Origin: an uncultured Lachnospiraceae bacterium
Lineage (GTDB): Bacteria > Bacillota > Clostridia > Lachnospirales > Lachnospiraceae
Length of the DNA: 18,926 bases
Direction: 5' to 3'
Assembly (NCBI GenBank): GCA_910589385.1
Contig: CAJUTU010000062.1
Coordinates: 1 to 18,926, forward strand
Shown here: piece by piece, positions 1 to 7,500 of the stretch
Layout: every line of letters begins with the position of its first letter
Position numbering within the stretch: the stretch's first letter is position 1
Position numbers and translations under genes: made by a program
Notes under the pieces: model-generated
What the model was told of the DNA's origin: nothing
Database searches by the model: none
What the model saw: the letters and a program-made list of their open reading frames with translations, nothing else

Positions 1-98
1 CCGCTTGCCACGCCAAGCACTTCACGGACATCTTTTGGGATTGTGACCTGCCCTTTGGCCATGACCTTTGCGTTGTCAACAAAAGCGTTTGCTAACAT
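1..98 (-). CDS. AbrB/MazE/SpoVT-fold DNA-binding protein (partial, N-terminus only)
   Basis: Only the first 32 codons and part of the next are in the window; the gene runs off the left edge. The start is ATG at 98, about 8 bases after an AGGAGG at 106-111. The visible protein contains MAKGQVTIPKDVREVLG, the swapped-hairpin signature of the AbrB/MazE/SpoVT family (K-G-Q-V-T-I-P-x-x-V-R). Such proteins are either transition-state regulators or antitoxins of toxin-antitoxin pairs. The short leader before the motif and the tight autoregulatory-looking palindrome upstream favour an antitoxin, but no toxin is visible because the downstream side is outside the window. Family call is firm; the antitoxin role is inference. 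Confidence 0.8.
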   Translation of the reverse strand, partial: MLANAFVDNAKVMAKGQVTIPKDVREVLGVAS

Positions 99-122
99 AT
101 CTTTCACCTCCTAAAATATGGA

Positions 123-142
123 AAGTAGGGATTTCCCTACTT
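123..142. promoter_or_regulatory. probable operator of the AbrB-type gene (perfect 9+9 palindrome)
   Basis: The arms AAGTAGGGA (123-131) and TCCCTACTT (134-142) are perfect inverted repeats separated by TT. The site lies between the -10 box at 145-150 and the ribosome binding site at 106-111, over the expected transcription start. This is where AbrB/MazE-type proteins commonly bind to repress their own genes. The palindrome is seen directly; the binding protein is inferred from position. Confidence 0.6.
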
Positions 143-144
143 GT

Positions 145-173
145 ATTATATGCGACTGCCAAAGAAAAATCAA
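145..173 (-). promoter_or_regulatory. sigma-A-type promoter of the AbrB-type gene
   Basis: Read on the minus strand, TTGATT (173-168), a 17-base spacer and a perfect TATAAT (150-145) precede the start codon at 98. Transcription would start near 138, inside the palindrome at 123-142. Confidence 0.7.
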
Positions 174-599
174 ATGAAATTCATGGAATGGGCTTTATCG
201 TACACTGGAAATGTAAATTTTTTGTGAAATTGATTTATTTGGACAGGAGATACGGTCTGCCACTTTCTCCGATTGACAGACGTTTTCAGAGGAATCATGG
301 CAAATGTCTCTTTATGGATTAAGCTGCACTTTAAGTTTAGTAGAGACTTTCTATCCATCTGATGCGGCATTCCGTAAAGAAAAATTCAGGATCGGATGTC
401 CTTCGGTTTCAATCACGGTGTTTCATGGATATTGTATATACTATAATAGAAGAAACCCTGTCATTTTCCAATTGCTTTCTAAAAAATCATAAAAAAGATA
501 TAAAATCCTAAAAAAACCTCTCATTTTATGGAAAAATGAGAGATAATGTAATTATTTGGAAACTAAGCGCAGAGGAAGAAACGGTCGTGGGGGAGTACA
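174..599. other. AT-rich gap without a recognisable gene
   Basis: No reading frame on either strand in this stretch has a convincing ribosome binding site or family motif. It holds an orphan terminator-like hairpin facing the minus strand (511-542) and a TATAAT at 442-447 without a clear -35 box, which might serve the ORF starting at 600. The stretch may be decayed accessory DNA. Confidence 0.4.
511..542 (-). terminator. rho-independent terminator-like hairpin (minus strand)
   Basis: CTCTCATTTT (518-527) and AAAATGAGAG (533-542) form a perfect 10-bp stem with a 5-base loop. Read on the minus strand the stem is followed by GG and a run of six T (516-511). No minus-strand gene immediately upstream (above 542) is recognisable, so the terminator appears orphaned. 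Confidence 0.5.
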
Positions 600-905
600 A
601 TGAAAAAAATAATTGCCTATGAAATGTCATTTACGAAAGAAATAGAATGCAGTGACGAGAAGCTTTGTATACCCTTCCAGCAAAAATATTGGAACGAGTA
701 TAAGCAAAAGTATAATGAATGCTTTTACGAAATGCGTAAAGATTTGGAAGTCGAACCAATCAATTTCTATTCAAGTTATTCTCAAATGATAGATAAAGCA
801 AGTAATACTTATCTTTATTTTGAAGTGCTACATGGATTATTTTTTGAGATATTGACAATTTGCATTTGGCGGGGTAGAATAATAGCGATTTATATTATTG
901 CGTGA
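600..905 (+). CDS. hypothetical protein, probably 3'-truncated
   Basis: An ATG at 600 follows GGGGGAG at 589-595, a good ribosome binding site, and gives 101 residues. I do not recognise the family. The first 80 or so residues are charged and rich in Tyr, Glu and Lys, like a cytoplasmic helical protein. The last 20 turn abruptly hydrophobic (LTICIWRGRIIAIYIIA). This tail is encoded by DNA that also contains the -35/-10 boxes of the recombinase promoter (852-880) and the first arm of its hairpin; the stop codon lies inside the hairpin. The simplest reading is an older gene whose 3' end was replaced when the recombinase module arrived, with a break around 835-850. It could also be an intact small protein unique to this element. 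Confidence 0.45.
   Translation: MKKIIAYEMSFTKEIECSDEKLCIPFQQKYWNEYKQKYNECFYEMRKDLEVEPINFYSSYSQMIDKASNTYLYFEVLHGLFFEILTICIWRGRIIAIYIIA
852..880 (+). promoter_or_regulatory. sigma-A-type promoter of the tyrosine recombinase gene
   Basis: TTGACA (852-857), a spacer of exactly 17 bases and TAGAAT (875-880) form a near-consensus promoter 77 bases before the recombinase start at 957. Transcription would begin near 887, immediately before the hairpin at 890-931. Confidence 0.7.
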
Positions 906-931
906 AATGCAGATTTTACGCAATAATATAA
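890..931. repeat. 19-bp inverted repeat (4-base loop) at the recombinase transcript start
   Basis: Bases 890-908 pair with 913-931: nineteen pairs, all Watson-Crick except one G-T, around the loop GCAG. The outer arms TATATTATTGCGT (891-903) and ACGCAATAATATA (918-930) are perfect. There is no T-run after it, so it is not a standard terminator. Its place just after the -10 box suits an operator, an RNA stem-loop in the 5' leader, or a recombinase core site. XerS genes of streptococci are known to have their dif site directly upstream, which makes the last possibility worth testing. Confidence 0.75.
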
Positions 932-956
932 CTAAAAGAGAATAGAGGAAGGTTTT

Positions 957-2057
957 ATGAGTGAATATACGGATACTGTAAGAACACAGAATATATTGGC
1001 TTTGAGAGCATTGTTGAAGCAAATGCCTCCTTTTTGTACAGATTATTTCAGAGGAATTGCTTCATCAACATCACCAAGGACACAGACCGGGTACTGCAGG
1101 GATATCTATACCTTTTTACAATTTATTGTTATGAGAAATCCTATATACAAGGATTTTGAGATTAAGGATATTCCTCTTAAAGTCTTTGAGGAAATGACAC
1201 CAGCTGACATCGATGAGTATCTGGAACATCTTAACTATTATATATTTGAAGGTATGGAATATAGAAACGGTGAATCTGCAAAAGCACGTAAATTGTCTGC
1301 TCTTAGTAATATGTATAGTTTCTTTAATAAAAGGCAGATTGTTTCAAATAATCCATTAAATGCAATTGATCGGCCAAAAGTCCATGATAAAGTGATTATC
1401 ACACTGGATCAGGAACAAATATTCGATTTGATGGACGCGGTCGAGAGTCCGACTAATATGACAGATCGCCAGAAAAAATTTCATAATCTTACAATGGCCC
1501 GTGACCGTGCTATTTTAACTTCATTTTTGGGAACTGGAATGCGAGTATCGGAATTGGCTGGATTGGATATTACGGACATAGACTTTAATAATCAGACGTT
1601 TCGGGTGATCCGGAAAGGTGGAAATGAAGCATATATTTACTTTGGCGATGATATACGGGACGCCCTCTGCTACTATTTAGGTATTCAGGAAAATCCAGAG
1701 AATCTAAGTAATGAAATAAAACAATTATCCCCTAGGGAATCCCTATTGAAGGGCAACGATGAAGAGAAAGCATTATTTCTTTCACTTAGAGGGAATCGTA
1801 TGGCGGTTCGCAGTATAGAGGTTATGGTGAAAAAATACTGTACAATGATAAACACGAATAAGAAAATTACCCCTCATAAGCTTCGGAGCACATATGGAAC
1901 TGCTTTATATAAGGAAACTGGAGATATTTATCTTGTGGCGGATGTTCTTGGGCATAAAGATGTAAATACCACCAAAAAGCATTATGCTGAGATGACTAAT
2001 GATAATAGGAAACGGGCGGCTAATATTGTTTCTATTAAAAAAAGCAGTCAAAAATGA
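957..2057 (+). CDS. XerS-like tyrosine recombinase/integrase
   Basis: The 366-residue protein starts at ATG 957 behind GAGGAAGG (945-952). An N-terminal core-binding domain (about residues 15-135) precedes the catalytic domain (about 145-355). Catalytic residues are visible: Arg196 (GTGMRVSELAGLD), Lys220 (VIRKGG), His307 and Arg310 (TPHKLR), His333 (LGHKDVNTT) and the nucleophile Tyr343 (KKHYAE). The second-domain layout, the long insert before the beta-hairpin lysine, and phrases such as EMTPADIDEYLEHL and TPHKLRSTYGTALY recall streptococcal XerS, the single-subunit chromosome-dimer resolvase, rather than a phage integrase; this comparison is from memory. The enzyme would cut and rejoin DNA at a short palindromic site. 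A consensus promoter and a large inverted repeat sit directly upstream. Its target and whether it serves chromosome resolution, an element or an inversion switch are not known. Confidence 0.9.
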   Translation: MSEYTDTVRTQNILALRALLKQMPPFCTDYFRGIASSTSPRTQTGYCRDIYTFLQFIVMRNPIYKDFEIKDIPLKVFEEMTPADIDEYLEHLNYYIFEGMEYRNGESAKARKLSALSNMYSFFNKRQIVSNNPLNAIDRPKVHDKVIITLDQEQIFDLMDAVESPTNMTDRQKKFHNLTMARDRAILTSFLGTGMRVSELAGLDITDIDFNNQTFRVIRKGGNEAYIYFGDDIRDALCYYLGIQENPENLSNEIKQLSPRESLLKGNDEEKALFLSLRGNRMAVRSIEVMVKKYCTMINTNKKITPHKLRSTYGTALYKETGDIYLVADVLGHKDVNTTKKHYAEMTNDNRKRAANIVSIKKSSQK

Positions 2058-2160
2058 TATAGTAATATTTTTAGAACCATTTATCTTGCCAGCCTTCGCA
2101 TAATTATTTATAATAAGAGTAAAGAAGGGGTATTTTCTACATAAGGAGGTAAGGTCACAG

Positions 2161-2289
2161 CACAGAATTTCAAAGATTACGGCGCATGATGCCATTCTTG
2201 ACATACTGGCAGAGGATAGCGGCAGACGGTTAGTGAATTTAGAAATCCAAAAAAAAGATACAATTGATCATGCAAGAAGAACTAGATTT
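2161..2289 (+). pseudogene. fragment of a PD-(D/E)XK nuclease-family (Rpn-type) transposase
   Basis: Reading from 2161, one frame encodes HRISKITAHDAILDILAEDS followed by GRRLVNLEIQKKDTIDHARR and TRF. This is the catalytic core of Rpn/PD-(D/E)XK transposases: the Asp in LDILAED and the ExQ motif in LEIQ are the metal-binding positions. Only about 43 residues remain of a protein normally near 300. No start codon for this frame is evident and the similarity stops where the adhesin remnant begins on the opposite strand. It is a non-functional scar. Confidence 0.7.
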
Positions 2290-4138
2290 TCGCCATTTCT
2301 CCGTAACCAGCAAGGTGTTCACCTTTCTTTTGCAGCCGGAGAGTTCCTGTCTGGCGCTCAGTTTCATAATTAATCTTTATAACTACAGCGCCTGTTTCCG
2401 CTTCTACCTCGTATGCCTGATCAGAAGAAAGGGTAAATTCAATCGGTTCCCCCTTTACATAGCCGTCAGCAGCTGCGATCTCCTCCAGACGGTAATTCCC
2501 CATCTTTAATTTTTCAGGCGTCAGCAGATAACCCTGGTCAGAAACTTCAAATTCTGTGTGCTCTACGAGATCCGGATAATGTGTATACTGTTTTACGTAT
2601 TCATTATTATCCAGGTCATAGATTTTGAAGGCAGTACCTTTATGCAGTACCGGCAGTTTACTGGTGCCATTGATTTTATATATTTTCAGGATTGCTTCAA
2701 ATTCGTAATCAATGAATACGCGCCATTGCTGGGGTTCCCGCTTATCCTCATTAATGGTTACGATAAACGGATCAATTGTATTATAGTTTTCAGGAGTCGT
2801 AGACTCTACCACTACATATTTCCCATAAGCTAATTCCTTACTTACTGCATATCCATTATCATCCGTAAAAAGCTCTGGCATTGGACTGCCTTTACTATCT
2901 TCTGAATAGTCAAGCGCCGTTGTTTCCTTGTTAAAATCATAGCCGCGGAACTGCTCCGGGGAATAATTCCCATTGCCATCTGGCTTGATGTCTCCATCCT
3001 TGACTCCTTTTAATGAACGAATCAGATATACTTTGAATCCAGCTCCCTTTAGAAGATCTGCTTCTGTTTGTTTGCCGTCAGATCCGACCTTGATTAGCTG
3101 GAAAGGCTGTTTTTTTACAGTTTCATTTACGGTTACATCTCTGTGGACAATTTTACCATCCTGTCCTTCGTAGGTTGCTTCTACCGGATACTCCGTAGGA
3201 TCAAGCAAATATCCTTCAGAAGCGACAAGTTCGCGGATAAAATATTTTCCCAAATATAAATCTGTAAAATCAAGTTCTCCGGCCTCGTTTATTTTCCCTT
3301 TTGAAACAAGCTCTCCTTTTGTGTGTACTGTTCCGGATTTTTTGTTCGGATGCAGAATATCCTCTGCCGCGAATAAACCATATTCTGCACCAATTAAGGC
3401 GGCATCTCCTTGGCTTAGGAATTCGTGCGTTTCTTTATCTATCTTCCGCACATGTATCTTTGCACGGACTTCTTCATTATGAAAATCATGAGAAAATATA
3501 TATTCATATGTCTCGTCATTTTTGTATGTATATGTAAACTCATATATTTCATTTGACCTATAATACTTTTCCGGCGCCTGTATCTCCCGGATATAATAGG
3601 TATAATTAATCGGGATATCAGAAGTAAATTCCGCGATTCCCTCACGGTTACTAATGCTGCTCTGAATCAATGTGTCTTTTTCAAGAACTGTTTTCCCATT
3701 AATTTTAATGGCTTCTTTGGTATATAATCCGTATTTTGCTCCCTCAAGAGTTGTGTCATCATTTTGGGAATGTTTTACAGACGTAACCTTTACTTCCGGC
3801 CGTTTGTTGTTATATTCGGTTTCGGCCAATGCAAGAGTGGTTGTCTGGCCGGCATATGTAAGCGAAATTATTTTTGTTGTTTCCTGTTCATTTTTTCCGA
3901 TTACCAAATCTGCAGGCGCCTTTGTCTCAACAACACGATATTTCCCCAGATACAATTCCTCAAAAACTGCATAACCGTCTTCACCGGTAGACAGACTTGC
4001 AATCAGTGTATCCTTTTTATGGATCAATGTTTTCTTATCCTGACTTATGATATCTTCGGCGGCATAGATAGAATATTCTGCGTTAGGAAATGAAGAGTCT
4101 TCATATACAAAACTTACCGGATCACTCCCATCGGCGAT
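2282..4138 (-). pseudogene. CnaB/SpaA-type surface adhesin, C-terminal part (out of frame, 3'-truncated)
   Basis: This frame continues the protein that starts at 5559 but is displaced by one base near 4138-4148. It encodes a run of CnaB (SpaA-type, beta-sandwich) repeats, each with a K-x-x-K-like first strand, an A-x-Y-x-V/L-Y/F strand and an E-x-x-A-P/S-x-G/Y closing strand: for example NAEYSIYAAEDI with VVETKAPADL, EGAKYGLYTKEA with IREIQAPEKY, IGAEYGLFAAEDI with IRELVASEGY, GAGFKVYL with VVESTTPENY, and GTAFKIYDLDN with LEEIAAADGY. A sixth repeat begins (GTLRLQKKGEHLAG) and stops. Such repeats normally form internal isopeptide bonds and stack into a stalk. The frame ends at TAG 2284-2282, a codon apparently supplied by transposase sequence. 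No LPxTG motif, membrane segment or charged tail follows, so the product could not be anchored. Confidence 0.75.
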
Positions 4139-5559
4139 GTAAGTTTTTCTCCAGATTTATGAATTTTAATCTTCCCTTTCTGCTCTCTGTTCTCGGTCTT
4201 TATATCTGTATTCCCTCCTGCTACCAGTTTTACATTATAGACATCCATACTAAGGCAGTATCCGACGGGTGCAGTTATTTCTTTTAGATATACAGTCTCC
4301 TGTGTTTTGGAAAACTCTGTATAGGAATATCCCTTTTCATCCGTAGGCGGCATATTTACAATTAAACTTGTACAAGCCTCATCTTTATATACGCCAAATA
4401 CCGCGCCTGAGAGACTGACATTAGTGTCCCCGTCTTTCTTTGTCAGTGTGATTCGGGCAATGTCAAGCCACTTTACTTTGAACTGGACGGAATTTGCTTT
4501 TTCTTCTATGAAATCTCCATATCCGATATCCTGTGTGGTGCTTCCGGTACTGAGAACCAGTGTCTTCCACTGCGCGCCAATCTGCCCCGTCAGTTTCCCG
4601 CTGTTCCACTCGCCGGTTACTGTCTTGGGTGCAGTGAAATAAAAACGCCCTCCGTCATATATTTTGACAGTCCCGCCAGTCTGGCTCTTACCGTCAGAAG
4701 CATTATGGTAAGTCACATTTGCCGGCAGGTTCAAACTGACATAATTACGGTGATCCCCATTTAACTGAAATGTTTTTGTCTTTTGCAAGTCTTCGTTAAG
4801 ATACGCATTTTCATAATCGGAATTCAGGCTGATGGCTGCTACCGGCGGATTTTCCTGTCCAAATAAGTAGTTGATATATGCCAAGACACCTGTTGCTTCC
4901 AGTGATCCGGTTGTACAGCCATGAAAACCTGCATCCCCTATATACGCATAACTTGCAGCAATATGTGTAAATATATATCTGGTATCAGCATCTAATTGCG
5001 GCATATACTGCTCTGTCAGGTCCCCTGGCCCGCCGTATCCATAATATAAGACCTTCTGCAAGTTTGCATTTGTGTTTAAGACATCCGCAACATAATCTGC
5101 ATCTGGCGGAGATGACTTCGGAGATTCCAGACAGTATGCTATTTTCCCATTTACATAAAAATAATTGGTTTCGTAATTTCCGATGTTAGCCGGATAGCTT
5201 AAGGTTTTTCCTTTTACCAGCGACACGTTTGAACTTCTCTGTGCCGCCATTCTTGCCGGCACAACAGATAGAAACAGGCTGTCCTCTACATCCTCTACGG
5301 CAACCAGTTCCTGTTCCCTGTCGGATGTTTCTGTTTCAGGAATACCTGCGGATTGTTCCTCTGACGGCTTTTCCAGTTCCTTCATTTTATCCATGCCTGC
5401 TATGTCAGACGGGAAAGCAACGCTTGCCGGAGCACTATAACCCGCATACAAAATCTCATATTGCATACAGCAATAATTGTACGCGACTGTGGCACACATA
5501 ACATTTAACAGTAAAATGGCAAGGGCAGTAAAAAGATAAGATAAATATTTGTTTTTCAT
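4114..5559 (-). pseudogene. CnaB-repeat surface adhesin with thioester-domain-like head, N-terminal part (frameshifted)
   Basis: The start is ATG 5559 behind GGAGG (about 5569-5573). Residues 7-27 form a signal/membrane segment. A low-complexity linker follows (45-95). The region about 115-235 resembles the thioester-type head domain of Gram-positive adhesins: YFYVNGKIAYCLES around Cys143, VLYYGYGGPG, then FTHIAASYAY around residue 199. A first CnaB repeat spans about 368-455 (ARITLTKKDG, SGAVFGVYKD, LKEITAPVGY). At residue 474 the frame runs into SPMGVIR and stop at 4114, while the continuing adhesin sequence is in the -1 frame. A net loss of one base near 4138-4148, possibly in the five-A run at 4144-4148 (coding strand), explains this. 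The intact protein would exceed 1,090 residues. Together with the missing 3' end this marks a dead or phase-off gene. It overlaps the AraC remnant by 4 bases. Confidence 0.75.
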
Positions 5560-5773
5560 TTTTGATTACCTCCGGTCTCAGACACCAACAGTTTCACCCA
5601 TATTTCCATATATACCATATCTTCTGTATTCTGGAAATACTTTTCTACCGAAAATGGCTCCGTTGTTAAGTTGTGCTGAGGCAGCCATGTGCCGAAAAGA
5701 TACTTGTTTGCCCGATCCAAATTCACTGTTACCAAATCCTCAAAATCCGGTCTATTGTTTCCCATGCGTGCAT
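5556..5773 (-). pseudogene. internally deleted AraC-family regulator with effector-binding C-terminus
   Basis: An ATG at 5773 with a perfect AAGGAGG (5780s) begins MHAWETIDR, which matches the usual first residues of Lachnospiraceae AraC regulators that carry a GyrI-like effector-binding domain. After about 9 codons the frame runs to a stop. In a neighbouring frame the sequence continues as DRANKYLFGTWLPQHN and VYMEIWVKL, resembling the very end of such an effector-binding domain. The two ends of a roughly 290-residue gene therefore appear fused with the middle deleted and out of frame. The tail overlaps the adhesin start by 4 bases, suggesting the regulator once headed the adhesin operon. 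The identification of both ends is from memory and moderately sure. Confidence 0.45.
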
Positions 5774-5801
5774 TGCGGCACCTCCTTAATTTGATGCTCA
5801 A

Positions 5802-5807
5802 ATCATA
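5802..5807 (-). promoter_or_regulatory. possible extended -10 promoter for the AraC remnant and adhesin
   Basis: On the minus strand, TGG-TATGAT gives an extended -10 box (TGnTATGAT) 28 bases before the AraC start. No good -35 is seen at the expected distance. With the regulator gutted, this would now drive only the adhesin remnant. Confidence 0.35.
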
Positions 5808-5895
5808 CCACATTGTTTTTTACCAGGCTTTTCACTCTATGCCCTTTTCTGGCTACAGCCATCCAAAGACGAAATATATATCAACCCTGTTTTCC

Positions 5896-7500
5896 TCAAA
5901 TTCCCCGCAGATCCATGCGGTTATTCTTCCGATATAACAACCATGCAACCCCCAAAATCAACACACACAGAACCGCCTCATATACACCAGAACATCCTCC
6001 CGGAACCACACAGGCACCCGCGCCGCCAAGAACCGCAAGAACAGCCCCGCCCATACCGCCAAGTATGGCTGAAGCGCTCTGTTTGACCACGCTTACTTCA
6101 TTCTCCCAATCCATAACCGGGAAATGCAGGTTTATGGTAATCCCGTATATACAGGCAAACAAAAGGATAACCACCGGAATCACTGCCAGCCAGAAACCTT
6201 CCTGTATCCCGGGCCTTAATGCTAAGATTAAGAAAACCTCTGACAGGAGATAAAAGGGCAGAACCAGTATCAAATTCATTAGAATCTTCGCGTCAAGAAT
6301 CGTTTTCGTCGGCAGAGGCAGGCTTTTGACGAGCCACCAGTTCTTCCCTTCCATAGAAACAGAAGTCGCCGCAGTGGTCATCATACAAAAAGTACCTGCC
6401 AGCAGGAATGGTGCGATCCCCGCCAGATCAACCGGAACCGGCAGTATTTCCTTAATCCTCTCCGTCCCTGTAAAAAGAAGCGCCCCCGATATGACGCATC
6501 CCATAATCGGCCCAATCAGCGTATTGGACACATAGATACTGGATGCAAAATACCGTCGGAATTCCTTTCTGCACAGAGACGCCAGCGCCGAATCCGCTTT
6601 CAGCTCTCCCACCTGATAATCATGCTTTGCCGCCGTTGTATGCAGGTTCCGGCAGATGGACTGAAAACAGGCGGATACGATCGCTGCCGCTGCAGCTAAT
6701 ACAGCCAGAAACATTCCCGTATACATCAGGCATCGGCCGAATTCCCCCTTTACAATCGCCGTTCCAAGCCAGACGGCAGGCGGATAGCAGTCCTCCAGCA
6801 CGGCTGAAACCATCCCTGACAGTTCCGCTATAATCTCCATGCTTTCCATCCCTTCCATAGCCGTAAGCCGTGAAGAACCAAACATAACCGCAAAAGCTAA
6901 CAGAAGCGTCAGCGCTGACGCCGCCAGGCTTTTATGCCTCGTCCTGGCGGAAATACCTGAAACCAGCGCCCCCGCAAGGATCGCCCCTGTCATTGGCAAT
7001 AACGGCACGGACCAGATTCCAAGAAATGCATTCAAATAAAATGCTGCCCCCGGCCTCACCGACCAGGCATATACTGCAATCCCCGGAATCAGTACCAGAC
7101 CTGCCAGCAGCATATTTTCCGTATACATGCGCAGAGACCGGCTGATTACTATCACGCCTTTTGTTACAGGCAGAGCGGATATCATATCAAATCCCTGTAT
7201 CCGGAACATGTGGCTTCCCACCTTTAAGATTCCAAAAATAAAAATCAGGATACTGGAAACAGCGATCAAGCATGAAATGACCTCATCTTCCGCCCCAAGC
7301 CGAACCAAGCCGTAGGAAAGACCGCCCACGTAAAAAAGCATCATAATAATCAGGAACGCCCAGAGAACGGACAGCATCACAGCCCTCTTTTTCGCACGCG
7401 TATCCTTAGAAAACCGTAAAACATTGATGCCAAAGAGATTACAGAGCTCCAGCCCTGTCATGATCTTAATCTGTTCCAAACTAATCTGTGCCGGCATCAT
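5896..7500 (-). CDS. ABC exporter permease, 12-TM type (534 aa)
   Basis: The start is ATG 7500 (or the next codon, 7497) behind GGAGG in the end of the preceding ATPase gene; the two genes overlap by 20 bases. The protein is strongly hydrophobic with about twelve membrane segments in two halves (for example near 41-66, 74-95, 130-148, 160-183, 192-210, 260-280, 325-345, 358-380, 402-427, 437-458, 478-500, 506-523). Each half carries a short conserved loop resembling exporter permeases: ISALPVTKG (108-115) and EGKNWWLVKSLPLPTKT (384-400). It is most likely the membrane half of an exporter powered by the ATPase encoded just upstream. Substrate is not evident; adjacency to regulator and PLDNc genes suggests envelope-active compounds. 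It is the last gene of the operon; I see no convincing terminator before 5820. Confidence 0.8.
   Translation of the reverse strand: MMPAQISLEQIKIMTGLELCNLFGINVLRFSKDTRAKKRAVMLSVLWAFLIIMMLFYVGGLSYGLVRLGAEDEVISCLIAVSSILIFIFGILKVGSHMFRIQGFDMISALPVTKGVIVISRSLRMYTENMLLAGLVLIPGIAVYAWSVRPGAAFYLNAFLGIWSVPLLPMTGAILAGALVSGISARTRHKSLAASALTLLLAFAVMFGSSRLTAMEGMESMEIIAELSGMVSAVLEDCYPPAVWLGTAIVKGEFGRCLMYTGMFLAVLAAAAAIVSACFQSICRNLHTTAAKHDYQVGELKADSALASLCRKEFRRYFASSIYVSNTLIGPIMGCVISGALLFTGTERIKEILPVPVDLAGIAPFLLAGTFCMMTTAATSVSMEGKNWWLVKSLPLPTKTILDAKILMNLILVLPFYLLSEVFLILALRPGIQEGFWLAVIPVVILLFACIYGITINLHFPVMDWENEVSVVKQSASAILGGMGGAVLAVLGGAGACVVPGGCSGVYEAVLCVLILGVAWLLYRKNNRMDLRGI

Noticed and set aside
170..370. 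66-residue minus-strand ORF upstream of the AbrB-type gene
   Set aside because: No ribosome binding site, no recognisable motif, and it overlaps the promoter of the AbrB-type gene.
5813..6253. 146-residue plus-strand ORF
   Set aside because: Lies over the 3' end of the 12-TM permease gene; Pro/Thr-rich translation is typical of an antisense shadow.
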